64,000 nucleotides of DNA, taken from positions 13,898 to 77,897 of the forward strand of contig JAAZXP010000002.1 in NCBI GenBank assembly GCA_014240055.1. The letters run 5' to 3'. The position numbers and the translations under genes were made by a program. Positions 8,343 to 16,445 of this stretch are shown piece after piece. The first letter of the stretch is position 1, and every line of letters starts with the position of its first letter. The notes beneath the pieces are model-generated. The model did not search any database. It saw nothing but the letters and a program-made list of their open reading frames with translations, and was not told the DNA's origin. This DNA comes from Methanobacteriota archaeon (GTDB taxonomy: Archaea; Thermoplasmatota; Poseidoniia; MGIII; CG-Epi1).

Positions 8343-9641
8343 TTAATAATTCATTAAAGATAGAGGTGTAGATAAATGTCTACGTGATGAAGCTGGAGGT
8401 TCATACCATTTTAATTCTAAGCCTGAACTTACTTCAACCATTTTAGGCCTATCATATTTATTACTACATGATTTACAACGATAGTATGAGTCTTTACCAG
8501 AAGAATGCGTTCTTTGTCCACAATCACAAATTGGATTTGCTGGTTTTGAAAATCTAGGGACTAATGTTAAAATCCTTAACTTTTCTAAATTTATTGTTCT
8601 GTTATTAACACTTCCACATATTATTAATGAATCTCCAATTTCTAATTTATCTACAATTTGCCTGAAGTTTTTAGTTGGTTCAAAGGCAGCACATTTGACA
8701 GTATGATTTGATCTATCCTTTACTTCAAAAAACCGATGTCCTCCTTTTATAATATCGACCTTTGTAGTTACTGAGACTTCTAAATTGACACTATCACCAT
8801 CGTTAATATCATTGATTTCTTTATGTCTAAGATGATCATCAGTAGCTTGGTTTGTTTTGTACAATAACCATCTGGAAGGTGTTTCAGGACCCAATTTTTC
8901 AAAGTTTTCAATTAAATTGGTATCATTGGTGCCTCTGAACCCCCACAAAACCGGACATGGAGAGTGGGGGACCATCGCTATTTTACCATCTAAATCAGTA
9001 CATGAAAATACGGTATCAATATCTGATACTCTTTGCACTGTTGATAACTCAATATTTCTTTTTTTCCCCCAATTATTTTGATTTCTATACCCTATCAACT
9101 CCCATGTATGGGAAATCCCATTAATCTTACTAAAATTACCGGACCAAGCTAATGAACAAGCCGCTCCAAAAATACCTCGTGAGCCTCTTAATCCGGTTGA
9201 TAATGTCCCTTCTGTTGATTCTAAAAGCATTTCTTTAGTAACTATGCTACTTACTCCTTGCCAATACAAACCCTCAGGAAGAAAAGAATCTGAAATTACA
9301 ATACCAGGTTCAGAATCGGGCATAGAATGCTTATTCATTAAAGTTAGAATTCTAGCCATAATTTGTTCTTTATCATATTTTTTTTCTTTTCCTTTTTCAA
9401 AAGTAAAAATTGAATTATTCTCAATACTACCTATCTGCTTTTTTCGCCCTATACCTTTGCCAAATACTAAAGCCACCGCACCATTTCCTCTTGTTTTCCA
9501 CGGCACATTTGGATTTAATCGAACAAGACGGGGGTGGCCTATCAAATCAAATTCTGGTAATTCTCTAATAATTTCAGTAGCTAACCATGTCGTACACCCT
9601 CCTTTTACAGAATCTGTATCATCAATACCTATGTGTAACAT
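8343..9641 (-). CDS. tiaS: tRNA(Ile2) 2-agmatinylcytidine synthetase TiaS
   Basis: TiaS attaches agmatine to C34 of tRNA-Ile(CAU) in archaea so that it reads AUA rather than AUG. The 432-residue protein has the family's N-terminus, MLHIGIDDTDSVKGGCTTW, and the block WKTRGNGAVAL. A catalytic-domain region with GLRGSRGIFGAACSLAWSG follows, then an OB-fold-like stretch (about 275-355). A zinc ribbon has Cys372, Cys374, Cys389 and Cys392. Length and domain order match known TiaS. It is downstream of the gene at 9647 by 5 bases and probably belongs to the same transcript, together with archease. Confidence 0.93.
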   Translation of the reverse strand: MLHIGIDDTDSVKGGCTTWLATEIIRELPEFDLIGHPRLVRLNPNVPWKTRGNGAVALVFGKGIGRKKQIGSIENNSIFTFEKGKEKKYDKEQIMARILTLMNKHSMPDSEPGIVISDSFLPEGLYWQGVSSIVTKEMLLESTEGTLSTGLRGSRGIFGAACSLAWSGNFSKINGISHTWELIGYRNQNNWGKKRNIELSTVQRVSDIDTVFSCTDLDGKIAMVPHSPCPVLWGFRGTNDTNLIENFEKLGPETPSRWLLYKTNQATDDHLRHKEINDINDGDSVNLEVSVTTKVDIIKGGHRFFEVKDRSNHTVKCAAFEPTKNFRQIVDKLEIGDSLIICGSVNNRTINLEKLRILTLVPRFSKPANPICDCGQRTHSSGKDSYYRCKSCSNKYDRPKMVEVSSGLELKWYEPPASSRRHLSTPLSLMNY

Positions 9642-9646
9642 TTAGA

Positions 9647-10228
9647 TTATTCGAAAATGAATACTCCCTTAGCCCATTGTGGTTGAATTCGAGACTCGGT
9701 AAGATATGCTAGATTAATATTAAAATTAGCAGCCGTTCCTGCAGGAATGTAGGGTAATTCTCCAACTAAACTATAAATCAAAATATCAGTTTGTCCACGC
9801 TGATGAAGTAAATGGAGTAATTTTACAAGGTCGATTGAAAAATCAGTACTTGATGATTTAACGGCATTAGACCAATCAATACCTATGGTAATATCTTCTG
9901 CATAAACTAAAGCTGCATCTAATTCATTAAAACCTTGTAAATTTCTTAGAGGAAGAACCACCTGCCCTCTATCTAACATAAGTAAATCAATAATATCTTC
10001 ACCCCATGTTAATCCAAAGTCCACATATATTTTATTCTCTGGATTCAATTTTAAAGATGAAGGGTTGGGGCGATTTCTAAGTATTCCACCCATATCCCAA
10101 ATTAGTATTGGTTCATCAGTCTCTGGAACTGAAATCTCTTGACTAGAAGACATGAAATTAATAGTATCCAAGTCCCAAATTGGCTTAACCCTCTTACCTT
10201 GATTATAAGCCATTGCAGTCCAAACCAT
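9647..10228 (-). CDS. Uncharacterised protein, possibly related to HisA/proFAR-isomerase-like proteins
   Basis: I do not recognise this 193-residue protein with confidence. It is soluble, with no signal or membrane segment. It contains ILIWDMGGILRNRP (about 41-54), KIYVDFGLTWGEDIIDLL (66-83), GQVVLPLRNLQGF and ITIGIDWSNAV. Alternating hydrophobic strands that end in Asp or Gly resemble a TIM-barrel of the archaeal HisA-like group, but the match is loose and the protein is shorter than HisA. It sits between archease and tiaS on the same strand, which suggests co-expression with RNA-processing genes but does not define a function. Confidence 0.5.
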   Translation of the reverse strand: MVWTAMAYNQGKRVKPIWDLDTINFMSSSQEISVPETDEPILIWDMGGILRNRPNPSSLKLNPENKIYVDFGLTWGEDIIDLLMLDRGQVVLPLRNLQGFNELDAALVYAEDITIGIDWSNAVKSSSTDFSIDLVKLLHLLHQRGQTDILIYSLVGELPYIPAGTAANFNINLAYLTESRIQPQWAKGVFIFE

Positions 10229-10262
10229 TTTTAGGCAGGAACATGTATCGATTTACCTCTTT

Positions 10263-10676
10263 CTAAAGATCTAATATTAATTTAATTTTAGAAGGTGGAC
10301 CTTCTGAGACATTTAGCATGTGATAAGAAATAGCCTTTATTTCAACACCATACCCATGCTTCTTTTCGTTATATTTTTCCCCATGTATTTTTCCTTTTAA
10401 TTTCTTATTCTTATCCATTATAATCTGAAGATTTGTAGAGCCAACTATAAAATTCTCCGTATCAAAAAGAAAAATTAGATGAGATATATAACGAATTAAT
10501 AAATTATCTAAATCAATACCTTCCAAATCTATACTATGGAAAGACTTCAAGTTGGGTAAATTACCGCCAGTAATTATCTCAGTAAAGGCCAAACTAACTT
10601 CGTCAAAAGCTTCAGATAAATTTTCACCTTTAACCTCAATCCCAGCATCGGCAGTATGTTCAAAGATTTTTCTCAA
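10263..10676 (-). CDS. Archease
   Basis: Archease activates the tRNA ligase RtcB by promoting its guanylylation. The family N-terminus appears as MRKIFEHTADAGIEVKG when translation starts at the TTG whose first base is 10676, giving 137 residues, the usual length. An upstream ATG at 10733 is in frame but lies inside the tRNA gene, so those 19 extra residues are translated tRNA sequence and are rejected. Features typical of the family are Asp10 of HTAD, the KAISYHML segment near the C-terminus and the terminal LDL with a conserved Asp. It is transcribed in the same direction as, and just behind, the tRNA-Met gene. Confidence 0.88.
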   Translation of the reverse strand: MRKIFEHTADAGIEVKGENLSEAFDEVSLAFTEIITGGNLPNLKSFHSIDLEGIDLDNLLIRYISHLIFLFDTENFIVGSTNLQIIMDKNKKLKGKIHGEKYNEKKHGYGVEIKAISYHMLNVSEGPPSKIKLILDL

Positions 10677-10701
10677 TATAGGGTTAAAACGCTTTCTTAA
10701 T

Positions 10702-10706
10702 AAAAA
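10702..10706 (-). terminator. Oligo-U terminator of the tRNA gene
   Basis: Directly after the encoded CCA end the transcribed strand reads TTTTT. A U-run at this place is the usual termination signal for an archaeal tRNA transcript. The archease gene lies just downstream, so read-through may still supply it. Confidence 0.5.
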
Positions 10707-10784
10707 TGGTAGCGGGGGATGGATTTGAACCATCGATCTCCGGGTTATGAGCCCGACGGGATTTCCTAGCTACCCCACCCCGCT
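10707..10784 (-). tRNA. Initiator tRNA-Met (CAT anticodon), CCA end encoded
   Basis: Read on the minus strand the gene folds as a full cloverleaf. The acceptor is AGCGGGG paired with CCCCGCT, and the D-arm contains GTAGCTAGGAAA. The anticodon arm is TCGGG-CTCATAA-CCCGG with anticodon CAT, and the T-arm is GATGG-TTCAAAT-CCATC. The discriminator A is followed by a genome-encoded CCA. A1-U72 and three consecutive G-C pairs at the bottom of the anticodon stem are the archaeal initiator features, so this is tRNA-iMet rather than elongator Met or the TiaS substrate Ile2. The body without CCA is 75 nt (10710-10784). Confidence 0.95.
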
Positions 10785-10838
10785 ATGCTAAACTAGGACA
10801 AATCTGGCTCTGGAGTATCCCACTCTAGATGGCCTTGA

Positions 10839-10844
10839 TATAAA
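10839..10844 (-). promoter_or_regulatory. TATA-like box for tRNA-iMet
   Basis: The minus strand reads TTTATA inside GTTTTTATATC. Its position predicts transcription start near 10815, about 30 bases before the mature tRNA 5' end. An imperfect 21-base palindrome (10809-10829) overlaps the predicted start. Confidence 0.4.
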
Positions 10845-10861
10845 AACTTGTCAGAGGTAAC

Positions 10862-10873
10862 TAATAAATATAT
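10862..10873 (+). promoter_or_regulatory. TATA-like box for the gene at 10892
   Basis: TAATAAATATAT lies about 22-26 bases before the GTG start codon at 10892, so the transcript is probably leaderless. Confidence 0.4.
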
Positions 10874-10891
10874 TACTATGATAAACTTAGT

Positions 10892-11410
10892 GTGGATAAT
10901 GGAACGGCCTTAGAAGAAATTAAAAAACAAATAGAAAGTTTAGAGAGTAATCAGATTATTCTAATAGTAGTGGTTGCTGTAATATTACTCTATCTTGTTC
11001 TAACAAAAACACAAAGAGGTAGAGACGTGAGAAAAAAATTTAGAATTCTACCTAAGCTAATTCCATTAGAAGATGAATATGAAGCGGAAATTGAAGAACC
11101 AGAAAATCTTGATGGTAGTAACAGGCAACTCAAAGGAGAAATTATTGAAAATGAACATGATATTCTGAATAGACTATTGGGAAATAACGAACCAGAAAAA
11201 TTAGATGGATTTAATGAAGAAGATGCCGTAATTTTTAAAGAACAAGAAGAAACAATACCACTTCCTAATCAAAATTTTGAAGATATGAAAGATCATAATA
11301 ACTCTGCAAGTGAAAACCAAGAATACTGTGCCTCATGCAATAAACCGGTGAAAACTGAATGGAAAGCCTGCCCTTTTTGTGGTGAATTTCTCGAGATTTA
11401 TGAAGACTAA
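10892..11410 (+). CDS. Small membrane-anchored zinc-ribbon protein
   Basis: The protein has 172 residues from a GTG start. An N-terminal amphipathic stretch (1-20) leads to one transmembrane helix (about 21-39, IILIVVVAVILLYLVL). A basic stop-transfer segment follows, then a long acidic, low-complexity linker (60-140). A C-terminal zinc ribbon has Cys146, Cys149, Cys160 and Cys163. Positive residues after the helix suggest that the zinc ribbon is cytoplasmic. The same design, membrane helix plus terminal CxxC...CxxC, ends the giant surface protein at 567. Function is unknown. It is convergent with the next gene and overlaps it by 4 bases. Confidence 0.7.
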   Translation: MDNGTALEEIKKQIESLESNQIILIVVVAVILLYLVLTKTQRGRDVRKKFRILPKLIPLEDEYEAEIEEPENLDGSNRQLKGEIIENEHDILNRLLGNNEPEKLDGFNEEDAVIFKEQEETIPLPNQNFEDMKDHNNSASENQEYCASCNKPVKTEWKACPFCGEFLEIYED

Positions 11411-13593
11411 TTATTATTTCTTCTGCGTTGCAGAATAGTAACTAATGTTAATAACAATAATGTGGGCATGTACCCTAACGCTGGTAAGGATGAGTCATTA
11501 TTATCTCCGCCATTCCCACTTGTGGTTTGCTCACTTACTGTTAAACGAATATCAAGAGAATTATCAGATAATGAATAAATTGATTCAGAAACTGCTTGCT
11601 CAAAGTCTACTTTAATTTTTAAAAGTGTAAAACCCGAAGATGGGTTTGACCAAGTTAATATTACTGGTTCATTACCAAAGCCACTGATGCCTTGTTCCAA
11701 CTTATATTCATCTACCACTTTTTGACCTGCATACAACTTAATACCAAAAGGTACTGTACTTTTACCACCATTATTGTAAACTGTTAATCTTATTTGTACC
11801 GGTTCTGTAGAACTTAAATCGTCTTCTGTTAGAAGAGAGAATGGCTTACCATTGATAGAAACGTCTTCAATATTAACTGCTAAATCTGAAATTCTATCAA
11901 GTGGAATATCTATTATTATTTCTGAAGACAGAGTTGCAGAGCCATCGCCCGGGGAAATTGAATCTGCTGTTAAAAGAAGACCTATCGGATCACCTAAACT
12001 ATTTTCGTAATTTAACGGCCTTAATACCAAATCTATTTTTTGTGTTTGAGACTTGTCTATAGTTACTGCCGAAATCTCAGTCCCATCAATCTCTATGCGT
12101 ATAGACCAATCACTACGAGCAGTTGTAGCATCTAACCGATATGTGTCCTTATCGCTACCAGTATTTCTCAAATTAATACTGAAATAATAATAACCATCAA
12201 TATCCAAAGCTTCTGGATCTACATTTATTTTATCAGGAGGTGAAAGAAATACTACGCCGTATGTTCTAACTGTAGCATCTAACTTAATGCTCTCAGAAAC
12301 TGCAGAATTACTTGTTGAAGTCACAATTATGTTTACTGACTCTTTACTTCCTCCAGGTGCTGAAACTGGAGCTTCAATCTTAACTTGAACGTAATTGTAC
12401 AAGTCCATTCCAATATCAAGGCTTGATTGTGAAGTTAATGTTGCTTCCCAATTTGAGGGTAACGAATTATCATCTAATTCTATAGTAAATATGTCTCGTG
12501 TATTGCCTCTATTGTATACTAAGAATTCAAAGTCGACCTTACCTCCCTTTGGTAACTGTCCAGAAGGACTATAATTCTCACTGAACTCTATTTCTAATCC
12601 ATATTCATCAACAATCAGCTCATAGTCTATAGTGGCACTCCACATATTTCCATAAGCGTCCTCAATTGAAAACTCAATTTCATAAGTTCCAGTTACTATG
12701 TCTTGATCTTCTTGATAATACCAAGTTCCTTGGATATATTTAGCATAAGTATGCTTATCTTTAACTAAAATTGAATTTTGAAATTTCCCTCCGTTGGAAA
12801 CTCCCTTAATTTCAATGTTAGCACTCTCTGAATCTAAATTATCGGCACCTAAAGCATTTGAGACGTTTACCTTGATAAACAAACTGTCTGCACTCATTTC
12901 TTCGACACGGTCATTACTAAAATAACCTAAGTAATCATTCGCAATTTCCACATGTCTAACATTCATCATAAATGAAGAATCACATGCTACAGTCCCTGAA
13001 TCATTGCCACAACCTCTACTTGAACCTGCCTTGACCCAAGCTGTTCGATTGTCTGTATCTGGAGCCCATGTAACGCTTGTTTCAAGCTTAAACCCAATCG
13101 TCGTGTAAGCTGGAACTCCATCAGGGAAATCACTAGTGTCTATTGAAGAACTTTCTAATTCTAAAGTATAATTTCTACTTAAAAAGGCACCAAATCCAGA
13201 GGTTTTTGTGACTTCATCAACCGAAATATTTGACATGCCCTCAGATGTTGAAATAAATAATGTAGTGCGAAACCTAATTTCTTGAACATTTGTTGATTCA
13301 ACCCATATAATATAACTCATGGAATCGCCCAAGTTAATAGGCCCTCCAAGATTCATTTCCCATGAAACTAATGGATAAAATGAATTTTCTTGGCCTGGCT
13401 CATCATAAGCTTTCCAATACTTTGGTTTTTCAGATGTAGGCTCTTCTGTAGTTAGCTCATAGGTATCTCCAAAACCGGCCTTATCAAAATAAATCTCAAT
13501 GTCAGCATATTCATTACTCTCAGCTTGTGAAGGTCCTGCCATAATCAAAAAAGCAAGAACACAAAGCGATAGGGTTTGCCAGAAATGTTGCAT
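11407..13593 (-). CDS. Large secreted/surface protein with CARDB-like repeats and a C-terminal sorting-like tail
   Basis: The 728-residue protein has a signal peptide (about 1-25, ending PSQA|ES). The body is beta-rich and includes segments typical of archaeal CARDB/NEW3-like domains, such as VDFEFLVYNRGNTRDIFTI (about 350) and YYFSINLRNTGSDKDTY (about 470). A low-complexity GNGGDNNDSS stretch precedes LPALGY, a hydrophobic helix and RRRNNN. This motif-helix-arginine ending is the tripartite form of archaeosortase (PGF-CTERM-like) targets. The exact motif differs from PGF, so processing is inferred. It is likely a glycosylated surface-layer or envelope protein. Confidence 0.72.
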   Translation of the reverse strand: MQHFWQTLSLCVLAFLIMAGPSQAESNEYADIEIYFDKAGFGDTYELTTEEPTSEKPKYWKAYDEPGQENSFYPLVSWEMNLGGPINLGDSMSYIIWVESTNVQEIRFRTTLFISTSEGMSNISVDEVTKTSGFGAFLSRNYTLELESSSIDTSDFPDGVPAYTTIGFKLETSVTWAPDTDNRTAWVKAGSSRGCGNDSGTVACDSSFMMNVRHVEIANDYLGYFSNDRVEEMSADSLFIKVNVSNALGADNLDSESANIEIKGVSNGGKFQNSILVKDKHTYAKYIQGTWYYQEDQDIVTGTYEIEFSIEDAYGNMWSATIDYELIVDEYGLEIEFSENYSPSGQLPKGGKVDFEFLVYNRGNTRDIFTIELDDNSLPSNWEATLTSQSSLDIGMDLYNYVQVKIEAPVSAPGGSKESVNIIVTSTSNSAVSESIKLDATVRTYGVVFLSPPDKINVDPEALDIDGYYYFSINLRNTGSDKDTYRLDATTARSDWSIRIEIDGTEISAVTIDKSQTQKIDLVLRPLNYENSLGDPIGLLLTADSISPGDGSATLSSEIIIDIPLDRISDLAVNIEDVSINGKPFSLLTEDDLSSTEPVQIRLTVYNNGGKSTVPFGIKLYAGQKVVDEYKLEQGISGFGNEPVILTWSNPSSGFTLLKIKVDFEQAVSESIYSLSDNSLDIRLTVSEQTTSGNGGDNNDSSLPALGYMPTLLLLTLVTILQRRRNNN

Positions 13594-13647
13594 TATTGTA
13601 TAACCTTATTACACACGCTATTAAAGTTTCGTTAAAAAATGTATGGA

Positions 13648-14865
13648 TTATCTAAAAAGATTATGTCCAGTACTTATATTGGTAACCTGACAATCTTCAG
13701 CAATAAGTTCTCCTCTTCTATAAACTTGTGAGGGAAATATGGCTGGCCAATCTTCAAATGGCGTCCAATTTGCATTGGAATGTAACTTGTCTAAATCTAT
13801 TGGTTGGCTATTTTTCATATCAACTATCATAAAATCTGCAGTTAAACCTTGCGAAATACGACCTCTCTCTAAACTTAGACGTGATGCTGGAGCTTCAGAC
13901 ATTGCATTGATTAAACGAGACATTTCAAGACGTCCTTCTGAAACCTCATTCAGCATTAGCGGTATCATAGTTTCGACGCCAGGTAGTCCCGAAGGTGGCG
14001 TATCTGACCGTTTTTCACTTATAGTGTGTGGTGCATGATCACTAGCAAGAATCGGAATTTGTCCTTCTCGAAATGCATTATACAGTGTACTATTGTCATT
14101 ACGTGTTCTTAATGGAGGGTCCACTTTACAATCCATTGATTGACAATTCTCCAAATTCAGAAGTAAATGGTGTGGGCAAACTTCTGAACTAGCTAAGCTA
14201 GGCATATTATTCAATCCATCTTCAGTAGACAAATGTGCGACATGCAAGTATGATGAAGAGGGCATTGAAGATAAACATTCAGATTCGGCATTATGACGGT
14301 TTTTGGTGTGATCTGCTAATTCTTTGAGAGGTTCATCATACATGTGATCGGGATGCTCTCCATGTATCACTAAAGGTTTGTTAGTTTTTTCCAAAATTTC
14401 TCTAGCATTAGAAAAATACTGTTCAGATGTAATACCATAAGGATATAATTTCCAGAATGCAGAAGGTATAGTATCAAACCACTCTTTATCGGCTAATCCT
14501 TCTTCTACATTAACTCCAAGACCAAAATCAACTACTGATTTAGAGGAAGCTATAGCTTCTTTTTCGTTAAAAGTAGTGACGTCTGAAGTAAAAGGATTCG
14601 TATTAGGCATATCTACAACTGCAGTAACACCACCACATGCAGCAGACTCAGAACCACTTTTCCAATCTTCCTTGTGCGGATAACCGGGATCTCTAAAATG
14701 TACATGCATATCTAATGCACTTGGTAACATAATTCCCTTAAATTTGATTATTTTATCTCCTTTGAGACTAGATTTTACTATCTTTATTTTACCATTTTCA
14801 ATACCAACACAGGTATCTGTCAATCCCTTGTTTGGAATCCAAACTTTACCTTCAAAGACGTCCAT
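13648..14865 (-). CDS. pyrC: Dihydroorotase
   Basis: Dihydroorotase interconverts carbamoyl-aspartate and dihydroorotate in pyrimidine synthesis. The 405-residue protein has the class I signature LDMHVHFRDPG with metal ligands His54 and His56. Lys139 (FWKLYP) is the probable carboxylated lysine. Further metal sites are His168 (LVIHGEH), the His of HVAHLST and the Asp of ILASDHAPH. The C-terminal PPSGLPGVETMIPLML is also characteristic. Its ATG overlaps the stop codon of the upstream site-2 protease gene by 1 base (TAATG), so it is translated in the same operon. Confidence 0.93.
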   Translation of the reverse strand: MDVFEGKVWIPNKGLTDTCVGIENGKIKIVKSSLKGDKIIKFKGIMLPSALDMHVHFRDPGYPHKEDWKSGSESAACGGVTAVVDMPNTNPFTSDVTTFNEKEAIASSKSVVDFGLGVNVEEGLADKEWFDTIPSAFWKLYPYGITSEQYFSNAREILEKTNKPLVIHGEHPDHMYDEPLKELADHTKNRHNAESECLSSMPSSSYLHVAHLSTEDGLNNMPSLASSEVCPHHLLLNLENCQSMDCKVDPPLRTRNDNSTLYNAFREGQIPILASDHAPHTISEKRSDTPPSGLPGVETMIPLMLNEVSEGRLEMSRLINAMSEAPASRLSLERGRISQGLTADFMIVDMKNSQPIDLDKLHSNANWTPFEDWPAIFPSQVYRRGELIAEDCQVTNISTGHNLFR

Positions 14866-16445
14866 TATGTTTTTTCCTCTACAACTAAATCAAAGGTTCT
14901 CGTATAAACCTGTTCGGTTCTACTTATTGCTCTCAAATCAAAACTAAATACACCTTCAGCAGGATCTTCGATTGGAGTTATTGACAAAGTCAAATTTGCA
15001 TAAGAATTCGAGGTTAGATTCAAAGTCAAATTTTGACCTTCTGAATCCCACCAAACATAATTACCAAACTCGGGAGAAGAAGAATTTAACAAACTATCCC
15101 TCTCATTGACGAATATGTAATCTACTTCAAAAATAATAGTATAATTAATTATCTGATCAATATTTATGGTAAGATTATCCCAACCTTCTGATTCTCCTAT
15201 ATTTTTTATTGTAAAATTAGTCATATTGGATTCTCCATAAACTGGATTGAATTCATTTATATCTGATTCAATGCTTAAATCAAATTCAGATTCAACAGTG
15301 TAAATTGGCGATGGTGTGAAAGTTACAACCAAAATTAAAGCAGTCAGAATTCCAATAGCCCATCTCGATTTACCAAGAACTGAAAGTTCTTCTGATGGAG
15401 GTGGATGTGAGGTTCCTAAAAAATAAATCAAAACAGCATAGACTGCCCAACCTGAATATTTAGGACCAAAACCAGGAATATCATAGAAAGCCATGAGTAT
15501 CAAGAGTAATATGACACCAAAAGAAATACCATTTGCTTTAGGGCCTAACAAAGCTCTTGCAATATGACCACCATCTAATTGACCTGCTGGCATTAAATTA
15601 AGAGCAGTAACAAAGAACCCAGTCCAACCTGCTAAAACCACAGGATGTGAAAGATAATCTCCACTAGGTGTATAAAATGTACTTGTTAAAGAATATAATA
15701 GGTCAAAGAATATTGAAGTACCTAGATAGAGAGAGTCTCCAGAATCAACTGGAGCCAAAACAGCATTTTGCTCAGTTAACCAAAAACCAAAAATTGTAAC
15801 TGGAATTGCAACCAATAAGCCAGCAATTGGGCCGCTAGCTCCAACATCTAACAAGGCTTTTCGATTTGGTATAGGTTCCCGAATTGAAATAAAAGCCCCC
15901 ATTGTCCCAAATGGAAAAATCATGGGTGGCATCGGTAGAAAAAAAGGTAAGGATGCTTCAAGATTATGCTTTTTGGCATAGTAATAATGACCCATTTCAT
16001 GAGCTCCCAAAATAGCCATTAAAGGCAATGAAAATGTCATAAAACCCATGAAAAATACGTCAGGAGTTATCAAAAGACGAAGCCAAAACCACTCCATACC
16101 CAATAATTCTGAACCTGAATAGGAGGCCCACCACATAGAACCGGCCCAAGTAGTTGTAAAAATTGTGGCCAATAGTAAATATAAATTCATTTTATTTTTA
16201 ACATAATCGAAAGAAGGTTGTGGAATTACTACAAGAATTAATTCATCACCAGCTCTTCTTAACATTGGAAAGGCTCTATCAGCTCCCAAGCTATTGACTT
16301 TCTTAAAAGCCAATCTTATTTCTTCAAATTTAAGTTCTAAATCGTCTGGTTCTTTGACATAAAATAAATGAGCATTCCCGTCCCAAACATAATTTTCAAT
16401 GTTCCAACCGAATCTTTCTAGGAATTTAGTTATTGTTTTAGACAT
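14865..16445 (-). CDS. Site-2 protease-family (M50) membrane metalloprotease with a C-terminal extracytoplasmic domain
   Basis: The 526-residue protein has an N-terminal soluble region (1-85). A multi-helix membrane core follows, with the zinc motif HEMGH at 149-153 and the second motif NLMPAGQLDGGH at 283-294, which together define intramembrane S2P/M50 proteases. After the last helix (about 365-380) comes a 140-residue beta-rich domain with several N-x-T sites, resembling CARDB modules and probably exposed outside. Substrates are unknown; the family cleaves membrane-bound regulators or signal-peptide remnants. It abuts the HD-domain gene upstream and overlaps pyrC downstream by one base. 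Confidence 0.88.
   Translation of the reverse strand: MSKTITKFLERFGWNIENYVWDGNAHLFYVKEPDDLELKFEEIRLAFKKVNSLGADRAFPMLRRAGDELILVVIPQPSFDYVKNKMNLYLLLATIFTTTWAGSMWWASYSGSELLGMEWFWLRLLITPDVFFMGFMTFSLPLMAILGAHEMGHYYYAKKHNLEASLPFFLPMPPMIFPFGTMGAFISIREPIPNRKALLDVGASGPIAGLLVAIPVTIFGFWLTEQNAVLAPVDSGDSLYLGTSIFFDLLYSLTSTFYTPSGDYLSHPVVLAGWTGFFVTALNLMPAGQLDGGHIARALLGPKANGISFGVILLLILMAFYDIPGFGPKYSGWAVYAVLIYFLGTSHPPPSEELSVLGKSRWAIGILTALILVVTFTPSPIYTVESEFDLSIESDINEFNPVYGESNMTNFTIKNIGESEGWDNLTINIDQIINYTIIFEVDYIFVNERDSLLNSSSPEFGNYVWWDSEGQNLTLNLTSNSYANLTLSITPIEDPAEGVFSFDLRAISRTEQVYTRTFDLVVEEKT

Noticed and set aside
9244..9645. 133-residue open frame on the plus strand within tiaS.
   Set aside because: The opposite strand encodes conserved TiaS motifs here; no start signal or family match was seen.
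10677..10733. Archease start at ATG 10733.
   Set aside because: The added 19 residues come partly from the tRNA 3' end, and the family begins near FEHTAD, which fits TTG 10676.
10707..10784. tRNA with CAT anticodon close to tiaS could be the Ile2 substrate.
   Set aside because: A1-U72 and three G-C pairs in the anticodon stem are initiator features. The nearness to tiaS (about 1 kb) is probably chance.
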